Shown one piece after another: positions 26,801 through 35,721 of a DNA stretch of 64,000 bases. How positions within the stretch are numbered: the stretch's first letter is position 1; every line of letters begins with the position of its first letter. This DNA is from Sulfurihydrogenibium sp. YO3AOP1 (GTDB lineage: Bacteria > Aquificota > Aquificia > Aquificales > Hydrogenothermaceae): NCBI RefSeq assembly GCF_000020325.1, contig NC_010730.1:484001-548000 (forward strand). The letters are read 5' to 3'. A program made the position numbers and the translations under genes. The notes beneath the pieces are model-generated. The model worked only from the letters and a program-made list of their open reading frames with translations, did no database searches and had not been told where the DNA came from.

Positions 26801-28241
26801 CTGAAAGAATTAAGAAAATATATATTATAACACTTCCTATAACATCAAGTAAAAAACCAAATTTTATCATAGTTTTAACATCTACGTGCTTGGTTGAGTA
26901 AACGATTGCGTTTGGTGGTGTAGAGATTGGAAGCATAAATGCAAGGCTCGCAGCTATTGCAACAGACATTACAGGATTTATAAGGTTTACATTATAGCTT
27001 TCTAATATTGATATTACTATTGGAGTTAGGACTATTGCTGTGGCTGTATTTGAAGTAATTTCTGTTAAAATAATTGCTAAAATAATTACAACGAACAATA
27101 AAGCTAATATCATCTCATGACTAAAAGCATTTTTAACAGTTTCTGCTAATACTTTTCCAAGTCCTGATTTTGTAATTAACTCTCCAAGAGAAATTCCTGA
27201 TGCAAAAAGTAAAATAGTGTCCCAGTCAATCTCTTTTAAGTCTTCTACAGACATCACAGGTTTAAACTCTTTCCAATCTTTTGGAATGATAAACAGTAAA
27301 GATGCTGTTAGGACTGCAACCACGCTTTCGGGAAATTTTTGATTTAAGAGTTTGCCGATGTTTTCAAAGCCAAGTAATGTAAAAATCGACGGCAAAATCC
27401 ATAACAAGACAGTTAGCAGAAAAATAAATCCAACGATTTTTTCCTCATTTTTTGTCTTTCCAAGCTGTGCCTTGTTAGATTGAATGATTTCAAGTAGTGC
27501 TTCTTTTGAGATACTAAACTCTCTTATGTTAAATCTTATGTATAAAAGCATAAATACGTAGATTGCAAAAGCTACCGGAAGTGCTTTTATAGACCAATCT
27601 AAAAAGCTTACTTCTATACCTTTTTCTTTTAAAAATCCAATGCTTACTAAGTTAGTTGGTGAACCTACGATTGTACCAATTCCACCGATAGATGCACTGT
27701 ATGCAATACTAAGTAAGAATAACATAGCAAACTTTTTAAATCCTGGTTTTTTCTGGTCTTTCAGTAGATGAATAACTCCAAGGGCTATAGAAACCATTAT
27801 AACAGTGGTAGCGGTGTTACTTAGCCACATAGAAAGGAAAAAGGTTAGTAAAGAAAATCCAAGTACAAGCCTAAACGGACTTTTTAAAAAGAAGTCTTTT
27901 GATAAAAAGTATAATGCAGCTCTCTTGTCAAGACCGTATTTATAAATTGCGTTAGCAATCAAAAAACTTCCTATCATTAAAAAGATAACAGGATTTGAAA
28001 ATCCCTCAAAAGCAGTTTTTACATTACTTGCCCCAAGAATGATGGATAAAACTATTCCAAACAGTCCTACTACTCCAAGGGGTGCAATTTCTGAAATCCA
28101 AAGTGTTATACAGAATAAGAAAATGCCGATGGTTGTTTTTGCCTCATAAGATAGGTTTAAAAATGGGTTAAAGATTGAAAAAACAAAAAGAAATAATGCT
28201 ACGGCTATATAAATAAGCTTTTTGTTTACTTCATTCTTCAT
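26778..28241 (-). CDS. SLC13/DASS-family anion transporter
   Basis: 487 residues with about a dozen membrane segments. Paired repeats carry SNT-type motifs: SMWLSNTATTVIMVS and EITSNTATAIVLTP. The signature LPISTPPNAIVYS lies near the C terminus. Family members import sulfate, phosphate or dicarboxylates with sodium. In this chemolithotroph sulfate or a dicarboxylate is plausible but unproven. The final codons (GVRN-stop) are written by the end of a dispersed repeat. It overlaps the hom gene by 11 bases. Confidence 0.88.
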   Translation of the reverse strand: MKNEVNKKLIYIAVALFLFVFSIFNPFLNLSYEAKTTIGIFLFCITLWISEIAPLGVVGLFGIVLSIILGASNVKTAFEGFSNPVIFLMIGSFLIANAIYKYGLDKRAALYFLSKDFFLKSPFRLVLGFSLLTFFLSMWLSNTATTVIMVSIALGVIHLLKDQKKPGFKKFAMLFLLSIAYSASIGGIGTIVGSPTNLVSIGFLKEKGIEVSFLDWSIKALPVAFAIYVFMLLYIRFNIREFSISKEALLEIIQSNKAQLGKTKNEEKIVGFIFLLTVLLWILPSIFTLLGFENIGKLLNQKFPESVVAVLTASLLFIIPKDWKEFKPVMSVEDLKEIDWDTILLFASGISLGELITKSGLGKVLAETVKNAFSHEMILALLFVVIILAIILTEITSNTATAIVLTPIVISILESYNVNLINPVMSVAIAASLAFMLPISTPPNAIVYSTKHVDVKTMIKFGFLLDVIGSVIIYIFLILSEYAGVRN

Positions 28242-29556
28242 CCTCTACTCTTATGATTACCGGATTTTCTACGCTGTATTTGTTAGATACAATTTCTTTA
28301 ATAGCAAGCTGTATGTTGTTTTCTGATGCTGTATGGGTTAAAATTACAAGTGGAACTACTTTTTCTTTTGTTTCTTTTTGAAGTTTTAAAACTTTTTCTT
28401 TTTGAATGACTGCTGCAATGCTGATGTTGTATTTTGCAAAAACCGATGCAATCTTTGCAAGGATGCCTGTAATGTCTGGAACTGTAAATCTTACGTAGTA
28501 TCTTGTGTAAAAATCTTTTACTTTTGTAAGGGTCAAATCTTTATGCTTCCAATCCATAGATGTGATTTCTAAATCTCTTCCTAAGTTGTTGGCAATAGAT
28601 TTTCCAATACATACAATATCACTGATTACCGCGCTTGCCGTTGGTAATCCACCCGCCCCTCTTCCATAAAACATAGTTTCGCCAACGTTATTACCTTCTA
28701 CCATCACAGCATTAAATACTCCGTCAACCTTAGAAAGTGGATGCCAAGATGGTAAGAATGTAGGATTTACTCTTATTTCTACCTCTTCTCCATGAGATTT
28801 TGCAATGGCAAGAAGTTTTAGAGTGTATCCAAGCTCCCTTCCAAGTTCTATATCCAATGTATCTATTTTGTCAATTCCTTCTACGTAGACTTGTGAAAAA
28901 TCAACAAACCCGCCAAAGGATAAAGACGCAAGGATGGATATTTTATGTGCTGCATCTGTTCCGTTTATGTCAAGGGTTGGGTCTGCTTCTGCATAGCCTT
29001 TTTCTTGTGCTTCTTTTAATGCCTGCTCAAAGCTTTTTCCTTCTGTGTACATAGATGTAAGTATATAATTAGTTGTTCCATTTAGTATTCCATAGATTTT
29101 GCTTATATCATTTGCAACCAATCCTTCTCTCAGTGCTTTTATTATCGGGATTCCGCCGGCAACCGCCGCCTCAAAGCCAATTCTAACATCATACTTTTGT
29201 GCAAGACTAAATATATCTTTGCCTTTTTCTGCAAGTAGTGCTTTATTTGCTGTAACGATGTTTTTTCTGTTTTTTATTGCTTGTGTGATAAGGTGGTATG
29301 GAAACTCTATTCCACCTGCCACTTCAACGACAATATCTATATCTTTATCATTAATTATTTCATCAACTGTTTTAGCTTTTTTGCTGTCATCTATTGGATA
29401 TAATAACTTTCTGTTCCAATTTCTTGTATAAACTTTTTTAACGTTTATATCTAAGCCTGATTTTTGAGCGATTATTTCTTTATCTTTATCTAAGATTTTA
29501 ACAACGCTACTGCCAACTACACCATATCCAACAATCCCGATATTTATCTTTTTCAA
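28231..29556 (-). CDS. hom: homoserine dehydrogenase with ACT domain
   Basis: Reduces aspartate semialdehyde to homoserine for threonine and methionine synthesis. 441 residues: Rossmann motif GIVGYGVVGSSVV, TANKALLAEKG, the catalytic GILNGTTNYILTSM and EAQEKGYAEADPTLDINGTD. A C-terminal ACT domain (about 350-435, VPDITGILAKIASVFAKYNI) is probably the site of threonine feedback. The TTG start at 29556 has GAGG seven bases before it. It overlaps the downstream transporter gene. Confidence 0.94.
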   Translation of the reverse strand: MKKINIGIVGYGVVGSSVVKILDKDKEIIAQKSGLDINVKKVYTRNWNRKLLYPIDDSKKAKTVDEIINDKDIDIVVEVAGGIEFPYHLITQAIKNRKNIVTANKALLAEKGKDIFSLAQKYDVRIGFEAAVAGGIPIIKALREGLVANDISKIYGILNGTTNYILTSMYTEGKSFEQALKEAQEKGYAEADPTLDINGTDAAHKISILASLSFGGFVDFSQVYVEGIDKIDTLDIELGRELGYTLKLLAIAKSHGEEVEIRVNPTFLPSWHPLSKVDGVFNAVMVEGNNVGETMFYGRGAGGLPTASAVISDIVCIGKSIANNLGRDLEITSMDWKHKDLTLTKVKDFYTRYYVRFTVPDITGILAKIASVFAKYNISIAAVIQKEKVLKLQKETKEKVVPLVILTHTASENNIQLAIKEIVSNKYSVENPVIIRVEDEE

Positions 29557-29892
29557 CGGCTAACCTCGTTGGTTTTTTTGTGGTTTAAAAATATATTATC
29601 ATACTTTTTGTATAAGGTAAGAGAGTGAGGAGGTGAGAAAGTGAGCAAGTGAGAAGTGGAGTCAAGGGTGATGGTTGTAAGGCAAAACCTATGTGTTTTA
29701 TCTCAAGGGATGGCTTAAAAGCACTTATCTAATCAAGCTTTACCAGACCATATAAAAGACATCAATCAAGAGTATTTAGAAAGTCTTAAGAATAATACTC
29801 TTAGATTCCTAAAATCATATCTGCAAAAAATCAAAAAAGATATAATATTATTAAAGAAACAATCTTTTATAAAAAATTTGGGAGGTTTGATT
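29557..29892. other. intergenic stretch with GTGAG repeats and elbB leader
   Basis: No complete gene is seen. 29610-29660 holds GTGAG-rich repeats (GAGAAAGTGAGCAAGTGAGA). From 29719 a stop-free reading frame runs into elbB in the same phase; it lacks a convincing start and may be a decayed gene end. A TATAAT at 29841-29846 is a possible -10 for elbB without a clear -35 box. Confidence 0.5.
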
Positions 29893-30549
29893 ATGAAAGT
29901 TGGTGTTTTGCTGGCAGGTTGTGGAGTGTTTGACGGTGCAGAAATCCATGAGGCAACCTTAACATTATACTTTCTTGATAAAGCTGGTGTAGAGACTGTA
30001 ATCATGGCTCCAAATATCAAACAAAAGGATGTAATCAATCATCTTACCGGCGAAACTATGAATGAAGAAAGAAACGTTCTTGTTGAAGCTGCAAGAATCG
30101 CGAGAGGAAACATAAAAGATATAAATGACGTAAAAGCTGAAGATATTGATGCTTTGATTATGCCTGGTGGATATGGTGTAGCTAAAAACTTTTCTAACTT
30201 TTTAGAAAAAGGTGCTGAAGCTGATGTAATTCCTGAAGTTAAAAGGCTTCTTGTTGATATGTTTAAAGCTGGAAAGCCAATAGGTGCTATCTGTATCTCT
30301 CCTGTTATTGTAGCAGCAGCATTAAGAGAAGCTAAACCAACTGTAACAATCGGAACAGATATTGATGTAGCTAAAACAATAGAAGACATGGGTGCAAGAC
30401 ATTTAGCTTGTCCGGTTAACGAGATGGTGGTAGATGAAGAGAATAAAATCGTAACTACTCCTGCATACATGCTTGGAAAGACAATAAAAGACGTTGCAGA
30501 AGGAATAGAAAAACTTGTCAATAAAGTAATTGAGCTTGTTAAAAAATGA
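29893..30549 (+). CDS. elbB: ElbB-like DJ-1/PfpI superfamily protein
   Basis: About 218 residues resembling the isoprenoid biosynthesis glyoxalase ElbB. MKVGVLLAGCGVFDGAEIHE opens the fold, IMPGGYGVAKNFSNF follows, and the nucleophile elbow cysteine is in IGAICISPVIVAAA. The start ATG at 29893 is preceded by GGAGGT. Members show glyoxalase-like activity in vitro; the cellular role is uncertain. It overlaps nnrD by four bases, suggesting a joint role in metabolite repair. Confidence 0.88.
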   Translation: MKVGVLLAGCGVFDGAEIHEATLTLYFLDKAGVETVIMAPNIKQKDVINHLTGETMNEERNVLVEAARIARGNIKDINDVKAEDIDALIMPGGYGVAKNFSNFLEKGAEADVIPEVKRLLVDMFKAGKPIGAICISPVIVAAALREAKPTVTIGTDIDVAKTIEDMGARHLACPVNEMVVDEENKIVTTPAYMLGKTIKDVAEGIEKLVNKVIELVKK

Positions 30550-32120
30550 AAATCTTAAAATCTTTTGAGATAGCCAACGCTGACAAACGAACTATTGAAA
30601 TAACCGGCATACCATCTTTGGTGCTTATGGAAAGTGCCGGACGGTCTGCTGTCCAAATAATTTTACAGCATTATCCAAATTCAGAAAAAATAACAGTAGT
30701 GGCAGGCAGTGGAAATAATGGCGGTGATGCGGTAGTTGTAGCAAGATACTTAGCAAAGCTTGGCAAAGAAGTATATTTATTTATTTTGGCAGAAAATGAA
30801 AGCAAACTTTCCCCTGATAATCTAAAAAATCTTGAAATCTTTAAAAACTTTGGATTTACATATCAGTTTATTACAGAAAAAAATCTTGATATTTTAGAAA
30901 AAAATCTTATTCAAACTGATTTAATCGTTGATGGAATTTTTGGAACAGGTTTTAAGCCACCTGTAAAATCTTATAGAGAAAATGTTATAAAACTTATAAA
31001 TCAAAGTAAAAAGCCTGTTGTAAGTATTGATATACCATCGGGTCTTAGTGCTGATACTGGCAACGTTGAAGGAGAAGTTATAAAAGCAGATATAACAATA
31101 GCCTTTGGCTATCCAAAAATCTGCCATGTCTTATACCCGGCATTGCAGTACTGCGGAAAAGTGTATGTTGCCGATATTAGCTTAAATCCTGTATACGCAG
31201 AAGTTGAAAGATATCTCATCACACCGGAAAATCTTACTTTGCCGGTTAGAGAAAAAACAGGTCATAAATACACCTTTGGTCATGTGTTGGTTGTTGGCGG
31301 TAGCGTTGGAAAATCAGGGGCTGTCATAATGGCGTGTAGGTCTGCTACAAAATCAGGAAGCGGTCTTACTACTGCAATAGTTCCAGATTGTATAAATCAA
31401 GTGTTGGAAACAAATCTCATTGAAGAGATGAGTATTCCGGTTAGGTCTGAAAATGGAATGTTTGGTGAAAATCCAGAGAAGATTTTAGAAATCATCCAGA
31501 ATGGTAAATTCTCTTCGGTTGTAGTTGGAATGGGAATGGGTGTATCTAAAACAAATCAAGAGATTGTAGAAAAACTCTTAACCATTGACAAACCTTTAAT
31601 CATTGATGCCGATGGAATAAATAATCTTGCTAATATAGAAAATTTTAGAGAAAAGTTATCAAATAGAACAAACATTACTGTACTGACACCACATACAGGA
31701 GAGTTTTCAAGATTAACAGGATTATCAGTTAAAGATATATCAGAAAACTATGAAGAAATAGCAAAAGAGTTTGCAATCAGCACAAAAAGCTATATAGTTT
31801 TAAAGTTTCATAGAATGGTTATTTTTACACCGAATGGTAAGATTTATTACAGCAATAAAGGAAATTCTGGAATGGCAACAGCCGGCAGCGGAGATGTTTT
31901 AGCCGGAATGGTTGGAGCATTGATAAACAGACTTAACCCGGAAGATGCTCTAAAGCTTGCTGTATACTTACACGGCTACGCAGGAGATTTGGCAGTTAAA
32001 GACGTTGGAGAAGAAAGTCTAAAGGCAACAGACATTATAGATTACATTCCAAAAGCACTTAAAAATTTAGCAGAGATAAAATCAAATCTAAAACAATCTT
32101 TGATTTATGAACTATCATAG
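30546..32120 (+). CDS. nnrD: bifunctional NAD(P)HX epimerase/dehydratase
   Basis: Repairs hydrated NAD(P)H. 524 residues with two domains. The N-terminal YjeF-type epimerase (about 1-215) has VVAGSGNNGGDAVVVARYL and VDGIFGTGF. The C-terminal ADP-dependent dehydratase (about 225-515) has HVLVVGGSVGKSGAV, DADGINNLA, LTPHTGEFSRL and the nucleotide-binding GNSGMATAGSGDVLAGMVGA. It follows elbB with a four-base overlap. Its last codons are duplicated at 32275-32310 next to tadA, as a probable result of repeat insertion. Confidence 0.95.
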   Translation: MKILKSFEIANADKRTIEITGIPSLVLMESAGRSAVQIILQHYPNSEKITVVAGSGNNGGDAVVVARYLAKLGKEVYLFILAENESKLSPDNLKNLEIFKNFGFTYQFITEKNLDILEKNLIQTDLIVDGIFGTGFKPPVKSYRENVIKLINQSKKPVVSIDIPSGLSADTGNVEGEVIKADITIAFGYPKICHVLYPALQYCGKVYVADISLNPVYAEVERYLITPENLTLPVREKTGHKYTFGHVLVVGGSVGKSGAVIMACRSATKSGSGLTTAIVPDCINQVLETNLIEEMSIPVRSENGMFGENPEKILEIIQNGKFSSVVVGMGMGVSKTNQEIVEKLLTIDKPLIIDADGINNLANIENFREKLSNRTNITVLTPHTGEFSRLTGLSVKDISENYEEIAKEFAISTKSYIVLKFHRMVIFTPNGKIYYSNKGNSGMATAGSGDVLAGMVGALINRLNPEDALKLAVYLHGYAGDLAVKDVGEESLKATDIIDYIPKALKNLAEIKSNLKQSLIYELS

Positions 32121-32310
32121 AAAAAGACAACAGGTAGGAATTTAAAAGATTATGAGATTCTTCGCCGGCTGTAGAATGACAAATAGGGTTGCCCTTAGTC
32201 AAGTATATGATTATCAAGTTTTCTTCGTCATCCTGAGGACGATGTCCGAAGGATCTCTTTTAAATCCTATATTTAAAACAAACTTTGATTAATGAACTAT
32301 CATAAAAAAT
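32090..32310. repeat. dispersed repeat flanked by ~35-bp direct duplication
   Basis: The repeat core (32126-32274) has a reversed left arm GATTCTTCGCCGGCTGTAG and a CATCCTGAGGACGATGTCCG arm. It is flanked by direct repeats 32090-32125 and 32275-32310 that match at 32 of the first 35 positions. The shared centre is ATGAACTATCATA. The left copy is the end of nnrD and the right copy the start of tadA. Confidence 0.75.
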
Positions 32311-32741
32311 TTATAGACCAAGCAGTAAAAGAAGCAGAGAAAGCATTAAAGAAAAACGAAGTTCCAGTCGGTGCTGTCATAGTAAAAGACGGAAAAATAA
32401 TCTCAAAAGCCCACAATCAAAGAATTTCAAAAAATAATGCATTGTATCATGCAGAAATCTTAGCAATAGAAAAATCCTGCAAAAAACTTAAAACTTGGCG
32501 TTTAGATGATGCGGTATTATATACAACTCTTGAACCTTGCCTAATGTGTGCCGGTGCAGTAATGCAGGCAAGGATTAAAAAGGTTGTCTTTTGTGCAAAG
32601 GATGAAAAAGGCGGTGCGGTTTTAAGCAAATACACAGTTTTTGACGATAAAAAACTTCCATTCAACGTTGAGTATGAATACATTCCGGATGAAAGATGTA
32701 GTAAACTTTTAAAAGAGTTTTTCAAAAAGCTTAGAGATTAG
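32292..32741 (+). CDS. tadA: tRNA-specific adenosine deaminase
   Basis: Converts the wobble adenosine to inosine in tRNA-Arg(ACG). 149 residues with zinc ligands and proton shuttle in ALYHAEILAIE (HAE), and TTLEPCLMCAGAVMQARI (PCxxC). The C terminus is the usual helical stretch. No clear ribosome-binding site precedes the ATG at 32292, consistent with the start having once overlapped nnrD before the repeat was inserted. Confidence 0.93.
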   Translation: MNYHKKFIDQAVKEAEKALKKNEVPVGAVIVKDGKIISKAHNQRISKNNALYHAEILAIEKSCKKLKTWRLDDAVLYTTLEPCLMCAGAVMQARIKKVVFCAKDEKGGAVLSKYTVFDDKKLPFNVEYEYIPDERCSKLLKEFFKKLRD

Positions 32742-32755
32742 ATTATTAGAAGTGC

Positions 32756-32930
32756 TGCAAAAATTTTTGTAAGTTTACTTTTTGTCATTCTAAGGACTTT
32801 AGTTTGAAAGACATCTTTTTTAAGACGGAAGGTAAGTAGAGGTAATTCATGAATTGCCAATACAATGAATAACTGAGAAAAAAGGAAGGAGATTCTTCGC
32901 CAGCTGCAGAATGACGATTTGGATTTTTAC
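32756..32930. repeat. dispersed repeat between tadA and a coiled-coil gene
   Basis: Begins with TGCAAAAATTTTTGTAAG, shared with other copies, then GTCATTCTAAGGACTTTAGT and a reversed left arm GATTCTTCGCCAGCTGCAG at about 32890. Also includes GTAATTCATGAATTGCC, a motif seen again near 33465 and 41030. No gene. Confidence 0.6.
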
Positions 32931-32945
32931 AAGCAATCTCTTAGA

Positions 32946-33320
32946 TTATTTCGCAAACGGTAGCAACTTAATTATTAACTCTATCGCATCTTTGTTTATG
33001 AAGATGATTAAGAATGCCAAAACGATAAACATAATAGTAAACTTTCTATCAAGCTTTAACACTTCTTTTTCAATTTTAGCCTCTAATTCTGTTTTTAATA
33101 ATTCTAACTTTTGATAAACCATATCAATATCAGCCTTTGTAGCAAGTTCTTTAGTAAGCTCATCTTTAAGTTCAAGCTTTTTTTGCTGTGCTAAGCTTTC
33201 TGATTTTTTATCAAGTTCGTTATAAATCAGTTCAATAGTTTGTGCAATCTTTTTAGCTTCTTCTTTTCCTACCTTTTGTTCTAACTTCTCCAAAAGCTCA
33301 TAATCTATAACGTAAGCCAT
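32946..33320 (-). CDS. coiled-coil protein with C-terminal membrane anchor (copy 1)
   Basis: 124 residues: a long charged, coiled-coil N-terminal part (about 5-95) and a single C-terminal membrane helix (FTIMFIVLAFLIIFI), so tail-anchored in topology. It is reminiscent of DUF1640-type coiled-coil proteins, but the assignment is weak. A near-identical copy of 131 residues lies at 49357-49752, differing mainly by a seven-residue gap before the anchor. Its function is unknown. It is isolated by repeats on both sides. Confidence 0.7.
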   Translation of the reverse strand: MAYVIDYELLEKLEQKVGKEEAKKIAQTIELIYNELDKKSESLAQQKKLELKDELTKELATKADIDMVYQKLELLKTELEAKIEKEVLKLDRKFTIMFIVLAFLIIFINKDAIELIIKLLPFAK

Positions 33321-33382
33321 TTTAAATCTCCAATAGAGCTAATAATAAAAATTTATTCTATCATAAGAACATTTCAAAAAGA

Positions 33383-33680
33383 ATACGTCGGGTGAGAAAT
33401 TCAGTAAAGTAGGAGATTCTTCGCACAGCTGAAGAATGACAACTTTACTTTTGTAAGGGCAATTCATGAATCGCCCCTACTCTTTCACTTTCTTTACCAT
33501 CCCGAGGACGTAAGTCCGAAGGATCTCCTCCTTCAAAAAAAGGTAAGAAAGTGAGTAAGTGAGAAGTAAAAAGGCTGAGATTCTTTGCTTCGCTCAGAAT
33601 GACAAAAAGGCAAAATTAACATTCTTATCACAAATGCAAAAGGATAGTTTATTAAATCTTAATAATTTTTAGCAGCACTC
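33383..33680. repeat. composite dispersed repeat
   Basis: Starts ATACGTCGGGTGAGAAATTC, the same terminus as 54270, then a reversed left arm, the GCAATTCATGAATCGCC insert, CATCCCGAGGACGTAAGTCC, a GTGAGTAAGTGAGAAGT microsatellite and another partial arm near 33580. The rest of 33321-33756 holds only a terminator-like hairpin. Confidence 0.65.
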
Positions 33681-33713
33681 TCGTGTTATAAGTGCAAAAT
33701 GAGGTTATCTTAA

Positions 33714-33747
33714 AGAGAAAGGTGAGTGAGTAATAGCCTCACCTCTC
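33714..33747 (-). terminator. hairpin after the DUF302-like gene
   Basis: On the minus strand GAGAGGTGAG and CTCACCTTTCTC form a stem with a two-base bulge, followed by a short TTT. It lies 10 bases after the stop codon of the 33757-34254 gene and so would end the sulfur-region transcript. The T-tract is weak. Confidence 0.5.
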
Positions 33748-33756
33748 AAATTATTT

Positions 33757-34254
33757 TTACATTAAGTCTTTTATAGATTTATCAATTCTATTTTCAAGCT
33801 CTTCTACTGCCGCTTTTGCTTCTGGATACTTTGTGCCATCCAAAAGAAGTGATGGTTTAGTTCTTACGATATAAGTATATTTATCGCCTTCAAGCTGGTA
33901 AATCGTAATCACGAATGGAGATAAAACCATTGCGTTTGGGTCGTTTGTAAAGATTTTATACAGCGTTGTCATGCTTGTAACAAGGAAGTTTTGGATATAA
34001 TCAACTTTTAATTTTTTATAGTCTGGGAATAATTTAATGTTGTTTGCAAGTGGTGCTGCCGGGTCTGTTGTTGTTACCAAGATGATTTGATTAGCTTCAA
34101 GATTTCCTTTTAGTGCAATCATAATATCTGCAGGGTCGCCTTCAATTTTGTAAATAACTAATCCATTACCTGAACCTTCTGTTGATGGCTGCCATGCAAA
34201 AACTGCTGAGAATGACAGAATAACAGATAACAAAATTGCTTTAAAAACTTTCAT
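33757..34254 (-). CDS. exported DUF302-like protein
   Basis: 165 residues with a signal peptide (MKVFKAILLSVILSFSAVFA). The body resembles DUF302 proteins: ADIMIALKGNLEANQIILVTT, then FPDYKKLKVDYIQNFLVTSM and AMVLSPFVITIYQ. DUF302 has no established biochemical function but is frequent in sulfur-oxidiser gene clusters. It is last in the minus-strand periplasmic set. A second, lipoprotein-type DUF302 gene lies at 40223-40867. Confidence 0.65.
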   Translation of the reverse strand: MKVFKAILLSVILSFSAVFAWQPSTEGSGNGLVIYKIEGDPADIMIALKGNLEANQIILVTTTDPAAPLANNIKLFPDYKKLKVDYIQNFLVTSMTTLYKIFTNDPNAMVLSPFVITIYQLEGDKYTYIVRTKPSLLLDGTKYPEAKAAVEELENRIDKSIKDLM

Positions 34255-34301
34255 CAGTTAAACCTCCGAATATAATTTTATAATTAATTATATCAAAGTA
34301 T

Positions 34302-34775
34302 TTAGTGTATAGGAATATAAGCATATCCTTTGTTCTGCCAATCAACCAATCCTATAAATGCGTTTGGGATAAGCTCTACGAAATTATAAAGAGTCTTTGG
34401 GTCTATTTTTTTACCTTTCATTCCTTGTTCACACATTTGAAACTTTACGCCGTAGTTGGCAGCCAAATAACTTAAATTTGATTCTATCTCTTTTTGATTT
34501 TCTAAAAGTTCTTTGTCATCTTTGTATGGTGATTTTTGTAAGTCTTTTATAAAGAATTTGTACGCATCCCCATGAATGATGACAACTACCTTTAAATCTT
34601 TTAACTGGTTTTTGTAATACTCGGCTGAATTTGCAAGTCCGCTTAAAAGATACATTTTAAACTTTTTTAAATCTCCTGTTGTAAGGTTGATAACAGCTTT
34701 TGGGTTTTCCTCCGCTATGGAAAAACTAAAAACTAATAAAATCAAGACTAAAACTTTTTTTATCATGGCTTTCAC
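34302..34775 (-). CDS. exported DsrE-like protein
   Basis: 157 residues with an N-terminal signal segment (about 1-21) and a DsrE/YchN-like alpha/beta body. LKVVVIIHGDAYKFFIKD is followed by YGVKFQMCEQGMKGKKI, which places a cysteine where DsrE-family proteins carry their sulfane-binding residue, and then LIPNAFIGLVDWQNKGYAYI. Export is unusual for DsrE, which is normally cytoplasmic. It lies two bases after the metallo-beta-lactamase gene. Confidence 0.7.
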   Translation of the reverse strand: MKAMIKKVLVLILLVFSFSIAEENPKAVINLTTGDLKKFKMYLLSGLANSAEYYKNQLKDLKVVVIIHGDAYKFFIKDLQKSPYKDDKELLENQKEIESNLSYLAANYGVKFQMCEQGMKGKKIDPKTLYNFVELIPNAFIGLVDWQNKGYAYIPIH

Positions 34776-34777
34776 CT

Positions 34778-35710
34778 CTATTGAAAGTCTTCTAAGTCTA
34801 AGTCGTTGAAAATTTTATAAACGTTTGCATCGTTAAAAACATCATACATAACATAATTTTTGTATGGTGAGCTTTGGTTTATGTATGCTTTTATTTCATC
34901 AAGTCCTTTACCTTCATCTTTTAGTTTTTTCACTGTGTCTCTCGTGTAAGATAGATAATTATAGGTAAACTCTATAGCTTTTTTGTCCATAGGTTCATTG
35001 TGTCCACCAAGAATTATTTTTGGATTAAGTTTTTCTAAATCTTTTAAAACTTTAAGCCAATTTTTAACAGAAGAGCCTCTATCTCCTGCAAATGGAATTC
35101 TGTTTAGATATACTAAATCTCCGGCAAATAAAATGTTTTCATTTTTTACAAAAATAACAATATCATTGTCTGTATGTGCAGGGTTTGTTGGAATTATGCT
35201 GATTTCATACTGTCCAACTTTTAAATCTTTCTGAGATTCTATTTCTATATCTGCGGGTATTAGTTTTACGTTTTTGTAGATTCCGCCAAATCTTTGGTTT
35301 GAAGCTTCAAGAGTCATTTTTGCTTCCGGAGAGTTGTAAAATTTGTTTAGATTTTTATGGGCTATTACAACTGCTCCGGCTTCTTTAAAAGTAGAAGCTC
35401 CATACCAATGGTCTGGGTGGTAGTGGGTTATAATCAGATATTTAACAGGTGTTTTTTTCTCTTTTTGTAAAAGTGTTAAAAATTCTTTTGAAAGTTCAGG
35501 AGTTGAAAGAGAGTCTATAACTATCCAGCCTTCTTTGGTTAAAATTCCATACGCATTAGACATAAAACCTTTGTTTTCTGGAGATGGCATCGCATCAACA
35601 CCGCGAACCATGTACATATTCTTATAAAACTCTTTTAGCTCCATTGAGTATGAAATGGTTGAAATTATTAAAGCTAATAAAGCTGTTAAAGTTAAAGATA
35701 GTTTTCTCAT
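34778..35710 (-). CDS. exported metallo-beta-lactamase fold hydrolase (SoxH-like)
   Basis: 310 residues with a signal peptide (about 1-21) and a complete MBL site: THYHPDHWYGA (HxHxDH), a later histidine in TNPAHTDNDIV, FAGDLVYL and GGHNEPM. It resembles SoxH or quinoprotein-relay metallohydrolases found beside sox genes. Substrate unknown; periplasmic thioester or persulfide hydrolysis is a guess from context. Its ribosome-binding site (AGGAGG) overlaps the true end of the cytochrome c peroxidase frame. Confidence 0.8.
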   Translation of the reverse strand: MRKLSLTLTALLALIISTISYSMELKEFYKNMYMVRGVDAMPSPENKGFMSNAYGILTKEGWIVIDSLSTPELSKEFLTLLQKEKKTPVKYLIITHYHPDHWYGASTFKEAGAVVIAHKNLNKFYNSPEAKMTLEASNQRFGGIYKNVKLIPADIEIESQKDLKVGQYEISIIPTNPAHTDNDIVIFVKNENILFAGDLVYLNRIPFAGDRGSSVKNWLKVLKDLEKLNPKIILGGHNEPMDKKAIEFTYNYLSYTRDTVKKLKDEGKGLDEIKAYINQSSPYKNYVMYDVFNDANVYKIFNDLDLEDFQ

Positions 35711-35721
35711 TTTAAGACCTC

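Noticed and set aside
29716-29880. Stop-free frame in phase with elbB that might be a longer ElbB or a transposase remnant
   Set aside because: The ElbB family starts at the ATG at 29893 with GGAGGT; the upstream residues match nothing I recognise and the frame lacks a start.
32736-32950. TTAGATTATT direct repeats flanking the repeat at 32756, considered as another target duplication
   Set aside because: Only 10 bp, and the right copy is part of the duplicated coiled-coil gene end (GATTATTTCGCAAA also at 49352), so it is explained by that gene's ancestry.
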